Of a stretch of 64,000 nucleotides of DNA, positions 57,049-64,000 are shown piece after piece. This DNA comes from Bradyrhizobium sp. RP6. GTDB lineage: Bacteria; Pseudomonadota; Alphaproteobacteria; Rhizobiales; Xanthobacteraceae. Under the pieces are notes generated by a model. The model worked only from the letters and a program-made list of their open reading frames with translations, was not told where the DNA came from and did not search any database. Within the stretch, counting starts at the first letter, position 1; the number at the start of each line of letters is the position of its first letter. Position numbers and translations under genes: made by a program. The DNA is taken from assembly GCF_003837805.1 (NCBI RefSeq), contig NZ_RQIT01000008.1:186001-250000 (forward strand). The letters run 5' to 3'.

Positions 57049-57073
57049 GTAACAAATTGAAAGAGCGGCCGAA
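57049..57073 (+). promoter_or_regulatory. Candidate SigF-type autoregulatory promoter
   Basis: GTAACA at 57049-57054 and CGAA at 57070-57073 are separated by 15 bases. Caulobacter SigF promoters are reported as GTAACC about 16 bases before CGAA, so this is a near match in the expected place. Short motifs make a chance match possible. Confidence 0.35.
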
Positions 57074-57092
57074 TTGCTTGGTGAGGGCGCGC

Positions 57093-57638
57093 GTGCGCGG
57101 ACGTGAGGACGAATGGACCGGCCTGATGCGGTCGGCCATGGCTGGCGATGACGCAGCGTATCATCGCTTGTTGAAGGCAATCACGCCGGTGCTGCGCGCT
57201 GCCGCGAGGCGCGGGTTGGCGCGGGCAGGTCAGCCTCCCGACCAGGCCGAGGATATCGTGCAGGAGATTCTGTTGGCGGTGCATCTGAAGCGGCACACCT
57301 GGGACAGCGAAGCCCCCTTCGCGCCCTGGCTGTTTGCGATCGGCCGCAACAAGCTGATCGACACGCTCCGCCGGCGCGGCAAGCGCGTGTTCGTCAACAT
57401 CGACGACTTCGCCGAGGCGCTGCCGGGCGAGGTGCCGCAGGAGACCGCGTCAGCCGGCGAGGTCGCCGCCCAACTGGGCACGCTGCCGCAGCGTCAGCGC
57501 GACGTGCTGCAATCGATCGCGGTCGAGGCGGCCTCGATCAAGGATACGGCGGCAAAGTTATCGATGAGCGAGGGTGCGGTGCGGGTCGCGCTGCATCGCG
57601 GACTTGCCGCGCTGACGGCCAAACTGCGGGACCATTAG
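57093..57638 (+). CDS. sigF: ECF sigma factor, SigF type
   Basis: A 181-residue ECF sigma factor. Region 2 is AYHRLLKAITPVLRAAARRGLARAGQPPDQAEDIVQEILLAVHLKRHTWD and PFAPWLFAIGRNKLIDTLRRRGKR; region 4 is QLGTLPQRQRDVLQSIAVEAASIKDTAAKLSMSEGAVRVALHRGLAAL. The frame is open from an ATG at 56982, but that start would place the 22-base palindrome inside the coding sequence. A GTG at 57093 gives VRGREDEWTGLMRSAMAGDD and the usual length. A GTG at 57081 is also possible. It is two bases from an NrsF-like gene, which identifies it as the SigF type that responds to oxidative or metal stress in Caulobacter. Confidence 0.85.
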   Translation: MRGREDEWTGLMRSAMAGDDAAYHRLLKAITPVLRAAARRGLARAGQPPDQAEDIVQEILLAVHLKRHTWDSEAPFAPWLFAIGRNKLIDTLRRRGKRVFVNIDDFAEALPGEVPQETASAGEVAAQLGTLPQRQRDVLQSIAVEAASIKDTAAKLSMSEGAVRVALHRGLAALTAKLRDH

Positions 57639-57640
57639 TC

Positions 57641-58279
57641 ATGGACACCGATCAACTCATTCGCTCGCTCGCAGCCGACAACGCGAACCGCGCTCCACGC
57701 GTCGGCGCCGTGCTGACCATGGCGCTGCTGGTGGCCGCGCCGTTTTCGATCCTGTTTTTTGCGACATTCCTCGGCGTGCGCGCCGACGTGATGAGCGCGA
57801 TGCACAACCCGTTCTTCGACATGAAGTTCGCGGTGACGCTGTCGCTCGCAATTCCCGCGATCATCATCAGCCTGCATTTGTCGCGTCCCGAAGCCCTGCT
57901 GCGCGGCTGGGCCTGGCTGCTGCTGCTGCCGGTCGGGCTGCTGGCGGTTGCGATCGGCAGCGAGGCGATGATGGCCCCGGCCATGCCGATGACGATGCGC
58001 TTGATGGGCAGGAACTCCAGGGTGTGCCTGGTCGCGATCCCTGCGATGTCGCTGCCGCTGCTTGCGGGGGCGCTGTTCGGCCTGCGCCACGGCGCGCCGT
58101 CAAGCCCCGCGCTCGCCGGCGCGCTCGCCGGGCTGGTGTCGGCCGGCCTCGCCGCGACCCTCTATGCCTCGCACTGCACCGACGACTCGCCCCTGTTCGT
58201 CGCGACCTGGTACACGCTCGCGACCGCGCTGGTGACTGCGATCGGCGCGCTGGTGGGATCGAAGGTCCTGCGCTATTAG
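57641..58279 (+). CDS. nrsF: NrsF-family (DUF1109) anti-sigma factor
   Basis: A 212-residue protein with six hydrophobic segments. It lacks a zinc-finger motif, unlike classical anti-sigmas. Two cysteines, Cys129 and Cys179 (SRVCLVAIP and ASHCTDDSP), correspond in position to the pair reported as essential in Caulobacter NrsF, where they sense the inducing stress. The start codon lies two bases after the sigma gene stop, so the genes are cotranscribed. It should hold the sigma factor at the membrane until a thiol-reactive stress is sensed. Confidence 0.85.
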   Translation: MDTDQLIRSLAADNANRAPRVGAVLTMALLVAAPFSILFFATFLGVRADVMSAMHNPFFDMKFAVTLSLAIPAIIISLHLSRPEALLRGWAWLLLLPVGLLAVAIGSEAMMAPAMPMTMRLMGRNSRVCLVAIPAMSLPLLAGALFGLRHGAPSSPALAGALAGLVSAGLAATLYASHCTDDSPLFVATWYTLATALVTAIGALVGSKVLRY

Positions 58280-58282
58280 AGA

Positions 58283-58378
58283 ATGATCCGGAAAAGTGTG
58301 CAGCGGTTTTCCGAAAAGATCATGCTCAAACGACAACCTGAAGCGCGATGACGATTCATCCTGGTCTCATCGCATTTT
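58283..58378. repeat. Palindromic repeat after nrsF
   Basis: ATGATC...GGAAAA at 58283-58296 pairs with TTTTCC...GATCAT at 58307-58323 across a central GTGTGCAGCG. A further segment (AAGCGCGATGACGATTCATCC) follows to about 58378. This sequence type recurs in Bradyrhizobium genomes. It lies between convergent genes. Confidence 0.6.
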
Positions 58379-58390
58379 AGCGTGCCGGCT

Positions 58391-59494
58391 TCACGCCACC
58401 GGCGTCGCGCCCAGCTGCATGCGGTGGAAGCGTAGCACCTGCTGCGCAGTGGATGGACGCAGCGCCTCATAGGTGTCGCGCAGCGTCAGAATGTCGGTCT
58501 GCGACCCGCCAGATAGCTTCTCGCGCATGGCGATGATGGCCCGCACGCTCGACCATTGCATGCCGGCGACCTTGGCGAGGATCATCACGCCCTCGGTGCG
58601 GCTCTCGATCATCATGGTTTCGGCGGTCTCGACCGCGACGCCCGCGAGTGCAGCCAGCCCCGCATTGGTTTCGTCGAACTTGCCCTGCTCGGCGAAGGTG
58701 GTGACCTGGAGCTCGTTGAGGCGGCCGTCGTCGTGCAGCGATTTCACCAGCGCGCGGGCCATCTCGGTCTGCTTCGTCATGGCGGCAGCGCGAGCCCGTT
58801 GGGCCGCTTGCTGGACTACGCTCGACACTTCGTCAGCAAGCTCGGGATGCGCGGCCGCAAGCTTCCTGCGCACGCTCAAGGATGCCTTGGCGACCAGCCT
58901 CAAATAGTGATGGCGCGGCAGGTCGGACCGCAGGCCGATGCAGCTGGCGAGGTCGTCGTCGCGTTCGGCGCGGATGACGAGCTCGGTGAGACTTCCCTCG
59001 GAAAGCCGCGCGCCCGGATTGCTGACGGTCGATTGCACCACGTCCTCATTGCCCCGCATCACCAGCACGTCGGTCAGCGCTTCCGACAGTATCCGCCGCA
59101 GCGAGATCGCCTTGAGATGCGCCTGGCCCCTGGTGTGCGCGATCTCGATCAGCGTCGCCTCGTCCAGCCGTTCCGATTTCGACAGCACCGGGCCGGAGAC
59201 CTCGATGACCTCGTCGAGTGCGAGCGTGCGGATGATTTTCGGCGGCGCAGCCGCGATCGGTGCGAGGCGTTCGGCGAGCAGCGCCCTGGCCGACGTCTCG
59301 ATCTGCCCGATCAGGCACTGGAACACGTCGTCGAACACGCGGATGTGGTCGTCGGAATAGTCCACTGCGTTGCCCGCGAAGAGATCGGTGACACGGCGCA
59401 GCGTCTCGACCCGGCGCGCAACGGTGCCGTGCGAGAGGGCGGCCTGCAATTCCTCGAGCAGGTTTTCGGATGGTCTTGCGGATTTGGATCTCAT
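58391..59494 (-). CDS. DUF2336-domain protein
   Basis: A 367-residue, mainly helical, cytoplasmic protein with HEAT-like regularity. SENLLEELQAALSHGTVARRVETLRRVTDLFAGNAVDYSDDHIRVFDDVFQCLI and IIRTLALDEVIEVSGPVLSKSERLDEATLIEIAHTRGQAHLKAISLR match the DUF2336 pattern. The family is alphaproteobacterial and of unknown function; members occur near signalling genes. It lies 63 bases downstream of a diguanylate cyclase gene on the same strand, so the two may be cotranscribed and functionally linked. Confidence 0.85.
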   Translation of the reverse strand: MRSKSARPSENLLEELQAALSHGTVARRVETLRRVTDLFAGNAVDYSDDHIRVFDDVFQCLIGQIETSARALLAERLAPIAAAPPKIIRTLALDEVIEVSGPVLSKSERLDEATLIEIAHTRGQAHLKAISLRRILSEALTDVLVMRGNEDVVQSTVSNPGARLSEGSLTELVIRAERDDDLASCIGLRSDLPRHHYLRLVAKASLSVRRKLAAAHPELADEVSSVVQQAAQRARAAAMTKQTEMARALVKSLHDDGRLNELQVTTFAEQGKFDETNAGLAALAGVAVETAETMMIESRTEGVMILAKVAGMQWSSVRAIIAMREKLSGGSQTDILTLRDTYEALRPSTAQQVLRFHRMQLGATPVA

Positions 59495-59557
59495 TGCCCT
59501 GTCCTGGAGCGTTCGGCCCGGCTACGGCTTCTGTCGCAGCGGGAGAAAATGGATTGG

Positions 59558-60715
59558 TCAGCTCGTTACAATAGAATTGCGCCCTTGCGCCTTGGCGGAA
59601 TAAAGCGCGCGATCGGCACGCGCGAGAAAGGTGTCTGCAGTATCAATGTCGCGCAGCGTCGCGACGCCCGCGGAAATGGTCACCCGCATGCCCGGAGAGA
59701 ATGCACTCCAGTCGAGATCGGCAACGATGCCGCGCAAGCGCTCGAGCATACGGTGCGCGACGTCGCCCGACGTGTCCGGCAGCAGCAGCAGGAATTCCTC
59801 ACCGCCGTAGCGGCCGAAACTGTCGGCCGGGCGGAGGTTGGCGAAAATAGTGATCGCGAAGGTCCGCAGCACCTCGTCGCCGATGGGATGGCCGTGGGCG
59901 TCGTTGATGCGCTTGAACCAGTCGATATCGATCAGCGCGATCGCGCAAGGCGTGGATGCCTGACGCGACTTCTCGATCTCGGCATCTAGAAGCCGCATGA
60001 TGCAGCCGCGGTTATAGGCGCCGGTGAGTTCGTCGAGCTCGGCCAGTTCCTCGATACGCCGATACGCGGCCTTCAGTTCGATGCTGCGCCGGTACAGGAT
60101 CTTGCGCAAGGTGGCGCCGAACAGGCCGAGGAAGGCGCACTGGCCGATCACCAGCACGAAGCAGAGCATCGAGGCGGCTCGCTGCAGCCGGGTCGTGACC
60201 GGCAGTCCGATCGGCAGATCCGAGCCCAGGAAAACCGTGGCGAGCCCGCAGGTGGCAAGGCCCCAGGTGAGCATCGCCTGGCTCGACGTCATACGGAGCG
60301 TGCCGAAGGCGAAGATCAGGAACAACACTGCGAGAAACGCGACCCCGACCGTGGGCACCGCGAGCAGGAACACCAGCTGCAGCGCCATGTGGGCCGAGAT
60401 CTGATAGACGGTGAGGTAATGATCCTCGAACCGGTCGCCGAAACCGGCTTCGGACAGCACCGTGAACGTCCCGATGATCAGGAGGCCGCCGACCCAGAAC
60501 AGCGACGGAACTCCCATGGAGATCGTGCCGTCATAAGCGTAGAGCAGCAGGACCGAGGCTCCCAGCGAGTAGCTCGCGACCTGGCCGACATACATCTGGC
60601 GGCGCTGCCGGGTCCGGCGTGCCCTGACTTCTGAAGCGGCCGTCTCGGGCGCGAGGACGAGTTCCGCGACCTCTGCGGCATTCCTCTCGGGAAAGGACGT
60701 CGCGGCCGTGCTCAT
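59558..60715 (-). CDS. Membrane diguanylate cyclase
   Basis: A 385-residue protein with about six membrane helices in the first 210 residues (SLGASVLLLYAY, VGGLLIIGTFTVL, MALQLVFLLAVPTVGVAFLAVLFLIFAFG and others), then a short helical linker and a GGDEF domain. The active-site motif is GGEEF in SFGRYGGEEFLLLLPD. RPAD five residues upstream is a product-inhibition I-site. It makes cyclic di-GMP from GTP. No EAL domain is present. The membrane part is an unclassified sensor; the input is unknown. Confidence 0.92.
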   Translation of the reverse strand: MSTAATSFPERNAAEVAELVLAPETAASEVRARRTRQRRQMYVGQVASYSLGASVLLLYAYDGTISMGVPSLFWVGGLLIIGTFTVLSEAGFGDRFEDHYLTVYQISAHMALQLVFLLAVPTVGVAFLAVLFLIFAFGTLRMTSSQAMLTWGLATCGLATVFLGSDLPIGLPVTTRLQRAASMLCFVLVIGQCAFLGLFGATLRKILYRRSIELKAAYRRIEELAELDELTGAYNRGCIMRLLDAEIEKSRQASTPCAIALIDIDWFKRINDAHGHPIGDEVLRTFAITIFANLRPADSFGRYGGEEFLLLLPDTSGDVAHRMLERLRGIVADLDWSAFSPGMRVTISAGVATLRDIDTADTFLARADRALYSAKAQGRNSIVTS

Positions 60716-61141
60716 GGTCCCGCCAATGGTAGATGTCAGCGCAAAAATCTACGTGGCAAGCCTTTAGGTTTGGTATCCTTTGGAGCCGAATCCGAACCGT
60801 GCAGCACGGAACAAGATGATCAGCGATCGTGCGATTCTTGCCGGCGATCATGCATCGTGTGCGATGCGATCGAGCCAAAACAGGGCTTGGTGCGACAAAC
60901 CTGGACAGGGCTGCTATGGAACCGGACCAGGCCGGCTCCTGTGCCTTTCGCAGGGAAAGTGTCTTAGTATTATGTTACCGATTTGGATTGACGCCGCTGA
61001 CCGCCGCGGATGGGACCATAAAAATGGGCTTGTGTGGGGTAGCTCACACTGGCCCCCGCATGATTGCGGTAATCTGAACAATTTTGCACCCCCCGTCGAA
61101 CCGCCCGCCGCATCGACCCGACCAACTTTGCGAGACGGCCA
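60716..61141. other. Divergent intergenic region
   Basis: This gap separates the divergent diguanylate cyclase and ECF sigma genes. It contains a less GC-rich patch with a TATTAT hexamer near 60969 and a small inverted repeat GTGTG/CACAC at 61032-61049. The open frames 60780-61145 and 60914-61330 are not gene-like. No sigma-specific promoter motif is convincing. Confidence 0.45.
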
Positions 61142-61711
61142 TTGAGCGCGACACAGGCGGCTTCCGACGAGGTTCTGATCGCCAGGATCGCCCAAGGTGA
61201 CCGGCTCGCCATGCAGGTGCTGTACGGGCGGCACCATGTCAGGGTCTACAGGTTCGGACTGCGGCTCGTGCGCGACGAGCAGGCGGCGGAAGACCTCATC
61301 AGCGAGGTGTTTCTCGACGTCTGGCGTCAAGCCGGCAAGTTCGAAGGCCGATCAGCCGTTTCCACCTGGCTGCTGGCAATCACCCGATTCAAGGCCCTGT
61401 CTGCGCTTCGGCGCAGGAAGGATTTTGAGTTGGACGAAGAAGCCGCCAACGCGATCGAGGATACGTCCGACGATCCGGAGACGGTGGCGCAGAAGAAGGA
61501 TACCAGTGAGGCCTTGCGGGAGTGTCTGACGGGCCTCTCGCCGGAACACCGGGAAATCGTCGATCTCGTCTACTACCACGAGAAGTCCGTGGAAGAGGTG
61601 GCCGAAATCGTCGGAATTCCGGAGAACACTGTGAAGACGCGCTTGTTCTATGCGCGCAAGAAACTGGCCGAACTGCTGAAGGCAGCCGGCGTTGAGCGAG
61701 GCTGGCCATGA
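61142..61711 (+). CDS. ECF RNA polymerase sigma factor
   Basis: A 189-residue ECF sigma factor. Region 2 is RLAMQVLYGRHHVRVYRFGLRLVRDEQAAEDLISEVFLDVWRQAGKFEGRSAVSTWLLAITRFKALSALRRR; region 4 is CLTGLSPEHREIVDLVYYHEKSVEEVAEIVGIPENTVKTRLFYARKKL. The start appears to be a TTG at 61142 (SATQAASDEVLIARIAQGD), preceded by GAGACGG; no ATG with better context is nearby. Its stop overlaps the start of the anti-sigma gene. A subtilase gene follows. The regulon is unknown. Confidence 0.9.
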   Translation: MSATQAASDEVLIARIAQGDRLAMQVLYGRHHVRVYRFGLRLVRDEQAAEDLISEVFLDVWRQAGKFEGRSAVSTWLLAITRFKALSALRRRKDFELDEEAANAIEDTSDDPETVAQKKDTSEALRECLTGLSPEHREIVDLVYYHEKSVEEVAEIVGIPENTVKTRLFYARKKLAELLKAAGVERGWP

Positions 61712-62403
61712 TGGCATTGAGCAAGAAGATGCTGGAGCAAGAGCCCAGTGACATTGAACTGCTGCTGCCCTGGCACGCCGCCGGCACGCTGAGCGCGCGC
61801 GATGCGCGCCGCGTCGAGGAAGCCCTGGCGCGCGATCCCGAGCTTGCCAGGCAATATGCCGCGGTCCGCGGCGAGTACGCAGAGACCATCCATCTGAACG
61901 AGAGCCTGGGTGCTCCGTCGGCGCGCGCGATGCAGAAGCTGTTCGCCGCGATCGACGCTGAGCCGGCGCGGGCGAGCGGCTCGCTGCCGCTGTCGGCGCG
62001 CATCTCGACCTTCTTCGCGAGCCTGTCGCCGCGCACGCTGGCATGGTCGGCGAGCCTTGGCGCCATCGCGCTCGTGCTGCAAGCCGGAATCATCGGGGCC
62101 GTGCTGATGAAGAACCAGCCGTCGACCTTCCAGACGGCTTCGCTCTCGACCAGCGCGCCGATCACGCGCGAACTTGGCAGCACGGCCGCGCCGGCGCGCG
62201 CGCTGGTGCGATTCACGCCAGAGGCACGCGTCGCCGACATCACCGCGCTGCTCGACAGCTACCAGGCTTCGATCATCGGCGACGCCAAGGGCGGCATGTT
62301 CCGCCTCCAGTTCGACAAGGCGATGAGCCAGGACGAGCTCGCCTCGCTGCTCGGCAGAATGCAGCGCGAGAAGTTCGTCAACCTCGCCGTCGCGGTGCCC
62401 TAG
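61708..62403 (+). CDS. Membrane anti-sigma factor without zinc motif
   Basis: A 231-residue protein. A cytoplasmic N-terminal domain (LLLPWHAAGTLSARDARRVEEALARDPEL) resembles the sigma-binding helices of RskA/zf-HC2-type anti-sigmas, but no Cys or metal-binding His-x3-Cys-x2-Cys is present. A membrane helix lies at residues 111-134. The extracytoplasmic domain ends with ITALLDSYQASIIGDAKGGMFRLQFDKAMSQDELASLLGRM. The ATG at 61708 overlaps the sigma stop; ATG at 61711 is an equal alternative. The following gene encodes a secreted-type protease. Confidence 0.83.
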   Translation: MMALSKKMLEQEPSDIELLLPWHAAGTLSARDARRVEEALARDPELARQYAAVRGEYAETIHLNESLGAPSARAMQKLFAAIDAEPARASGSLPLSARISTFFASLSPRTLAWSASLGAIALVLQAGIIGAVLMKNQPSTFQTASLSTSAPITRELGSTAAPARALVRFTPEARVADITALLDSYQASIIGDAKGGMFRLQFDKAMSQDELASLLGRMQREKFVNLAVAVP

Positions 62404-62419
62404 GCGCGCCGCTGAGCCG

Positions 62420-64000
62420 ATGACGGGCAAGTCCGAGAGCTGGGTGCGTGCCGGGGCCTACGCCTCATCGGTCGGGGCCGCCCTTCTGGTCGCCTCCTGT
62501 CTCGGCATCGAGGTTGCGCAGGCGCAGGCGATCATGCGAACGCCGACGATCAGCGTTCCCTCGCGCACGCCGACCATCTCTCCGAGCATTGCCCCGCGGG
62601 TCAGCCCGCCCCTATCCGCCAGGGCGGTGTCGGTCGATCGCGCTCCGCGTTCGATCACGACCGCCCGGATTCCTTCGGCGCGGATGGGACCGATGCGGGT
62701 GCTGCCTTATGCGCGCTACTCCCCCAACCTCTACCCGGCCTGCTCGGCGCCCTACCGGGCTGCCGACGGCGAATGCCTGGCACAGCCGAATGCGGGCGGC
62801 GAGGGCAGTGGAAAATCGGGCAACAAGAAGAGCGCCCGCAAGGGGCGCGGCAACAACACGCCGGTCGCGATGAACCAGCGCAGCTTCGCAGGCGAATTCG
62901 TCGCCGAGATCGACGGCGCTCTGTCGGTGACGGAGGCCGACGAGCTTGCGCGTCGCCACGGCCTCGCGCGCGTCGCATCCGAGAATTTTCCGTTGATCGG
63001 GGCGACGTTCGGCCTGTTCCGCATCACCGACGGCCGGCCGGCCGAGACGGTGCGGCGTGAGTTCGCGGCCGACGGCAGCGTGCGCTCGGTCCAGCCGAAC
63101 TTCCGCTACGTGCTCCAGGACCAGAAATCGTCGGTACCCGCCGAGGGCGATCCCGCGCAATATGCGCTGGCAAAACTCCGCTTGCCGCAGGCGCATTCGC
63201 TGGCGCACGGAGCCAATGTCACGGTTGCCGTGATCGACTCCGGCATCGATGCCAAGCATCCCGAACTCGCCAATTCCGTCGCCGACAATTTCGACGCGCT
63301 CGGCAGTCCCGAGGGGCCGCACGTCCACGGCACCGGCATCGCCGGCGCCATCGTGGCGCATGCCCGCCTGATGGGCAGCGCGCCCGAGGCGCGCATCATC
63401 GCCATCCGGGCCTTCGGCGGCGCCAATGGTGGTGCCGAGAGCTCGTCCTACATCATCCTGCGCTCACTGAACTACGCCGCCGAGCACGGCGCGCAGATCA
63501 TCAATATGAGCTTTGCCGGCCCGAAGGACGCGATCATCGAGCGCGCGATCGCGGCGACGGCCGCTCGCGGCCTCGTGCTGATCGCGGCCGCCGGCAATGC
63601 CGGCGCCAAATCGCCGCCGCTCTATCCGGCTGCCAATCCCAATGTGATCGCGGTCAGCGCGACGGATCAGCAGGACAGGCTGTTCTCCGCCTCGAACCGC
63701 GGCAACTACATCGCGGTCGCAGCCCCCGGCGTCGACATCTTCCTGCCGGCACCTGCCGGTAAATACCAGATGACCTCGGGAACCTCGTTCTCGGCCGCCT
63801 ATGTCTCTGGCGTGGCGGCGCTGCTCCTCGAGCGCAATCACGCCTTGAAGCCGGAGGCGCTACGCATGACGCTGGCAAGGACCGCGCGCGACCTCGGCTC
63901 ACCCGGACGTGACGATCTTTTCGGAGACGGGCAGACCGACGCCTTTGCCGCCGTCATGGCCGTTTCCGCCGACAGCGCGACGCCGGTTGCGGCTGCGTCC
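62420..64000 (+). CDS. Subtilisin-like (S8) serine protease, C-terminus beyond the window
   Basis: The frame from ATG 62420 is open to the right edge (527 codons). A signal-like segment (residues about 10-34, ending AQAQA) precedes a Pro/Ser/Thr-rich low-complexity part and a region resembling an inhibitor-type propeptide (FVAEIDGALSVTEADELARRHG...VRSVQPNFRYVLQ). The catalytic triad is visible: Asp273 in VAVIDSGID, His303 in HVHGTGIAGAI and Ser456 in GTSFSAAYVSG, with the oxyanion Asn in AAAGNAG. It begins 16 bases after the anti-sigma gene, so it is probably in the same operon. It should act outside the cytoplasm. Confidence 0.88.
   Translation, partial: MTGKSESWVRAGAYASSVGAALLVASCLGIEVAQAQAIMRTPTISVPSRTPTISPSIAPRVSPPLSARAVSVDRAPRSITTARIPSARMGPMRVLPYARYSPNLYPACSAPYRAADGECLAQPNAGGEGSGKSGNKKSARKGRGNNTPVAMNQRSFAGEFVAEIDGALSVTEADELARRHGLARVASENFPLIGATFGLFRITDGRPAETVRREFAADGSVRSVQPNFRYVLQDQKSSVPAEGDPAQYALAKLRLPQAHSLAHGANVTVAVIDSGIDAKHPELANSVADNFDALGSPEGPHVHGTGIAGAIVAHARLMGSAPEARIIAIRAFGGANGGAESSSYIILRSLNYAAEHGAQIINMSFAGPKDAIIERAIAATAARGLVLIAAAGNAGAKSPPLYPAANPNVIAVSATDQQDRLFSASNRGNYIAVAAPGVDIFLPAPAGKYQMTSGTSFSAAYVSGVAALLLERNHALKPEALRMTLARTARDLGSPGRDDLFGDGQTDAFAAVMAVSADSATPVAAAS

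Noticed and set aside
60918..60945. GGAAC as a possible EcfG -35 element before the ECF sigma gene
   Set aside because: No GTT element is found at the required 16 to 17-base distance.

Overview
This 64-kb window is chromosomal DNA of an alphaproteobacterium, most likely Bradyrhizobium or a close relative such as Rhodopseudomonas. The evidence is high-GC, strongly codon-biased genes, a complete hopanoid locus with hpnP and hpnO, alphaproteobacterial regulatory sites (a GAAC-N7-GAAC LexA box and TTGA-N6-TCAA FixK/FNR boxes), and several families of short palindromic repeats typical of these genomes. I found no rRNA, tRNA, CRISPR array, phage or insertion sequence. Genes run off both ends: an unidentified 3' fragment on the left and a subtilase on the right.

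Layout. 1-8.1 kb holds unlinked metabolic and stress genes: an epoxide-hydrolase-like enzyme, an HdeD-family membrane protein and a pair of small secreted proteins (both units preceded by a FixK-type box), a solute-binding protein, an acyl-CoA dehydrogenase and a chemoreceptor. 8.3-29.4 kb is the hopanoid region: eutB-hpnP-eutC (the 2-methylhopanoid methylase lies between the two ethanolamine ammonia-lyase subunit genes), an MMPL/RND exporter, two small secreted proteins, the overlapping operon hpnC-hpnD-hpnE-shc-hpnG, the opposing pair ispH-hpnH, hpnN and hpnO. Together these genes make squalene, cyclise it, extend and aminate the side chain, methylate the A ring and move the product to the outer membrane.

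29.4-32.2 kb is a four-gene unit: Tat-type metallophosphoesterase, Tat-type cupredoxin, ECF sigma factor and zinc-finger anti-sigma factor. 32.3-36.2 kb holds an alpha/beta hydrolase, a GMC oxidoreductase and an M20 amidohydrolase. 36.3-45.0 kb is a DNA-damage locus. A single LexA box lies between a leftward radical-SAM plus UdgX pair and a rightward imuA-imuB-dnaE2 mutasome operon. dnaE2 carries an in-frame palindromic repeat.

45-56 kb has an SDR, a CoA-transferase, a heavy-metal-type RND pair, an amidohydrolase with a suspicious out-of-frame Tat leader, a TolC-like protein and an enoyl-CoA hydratase. 56-64 kb is regulatory: a SigF/NrsF-type sigma/anti-sigma pair behind a 22-bp perfect palindrome, a DUF2336 protein, a diguanylate cyclase, and an ECF sigma/anti-sigma pair followed by the truncated S8 protease.

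Functional assignments come from reading motifs and family resemblance. No database search was run. Start codons were chosen from ribosome-binding sites, overlaps and conserved N-termini.
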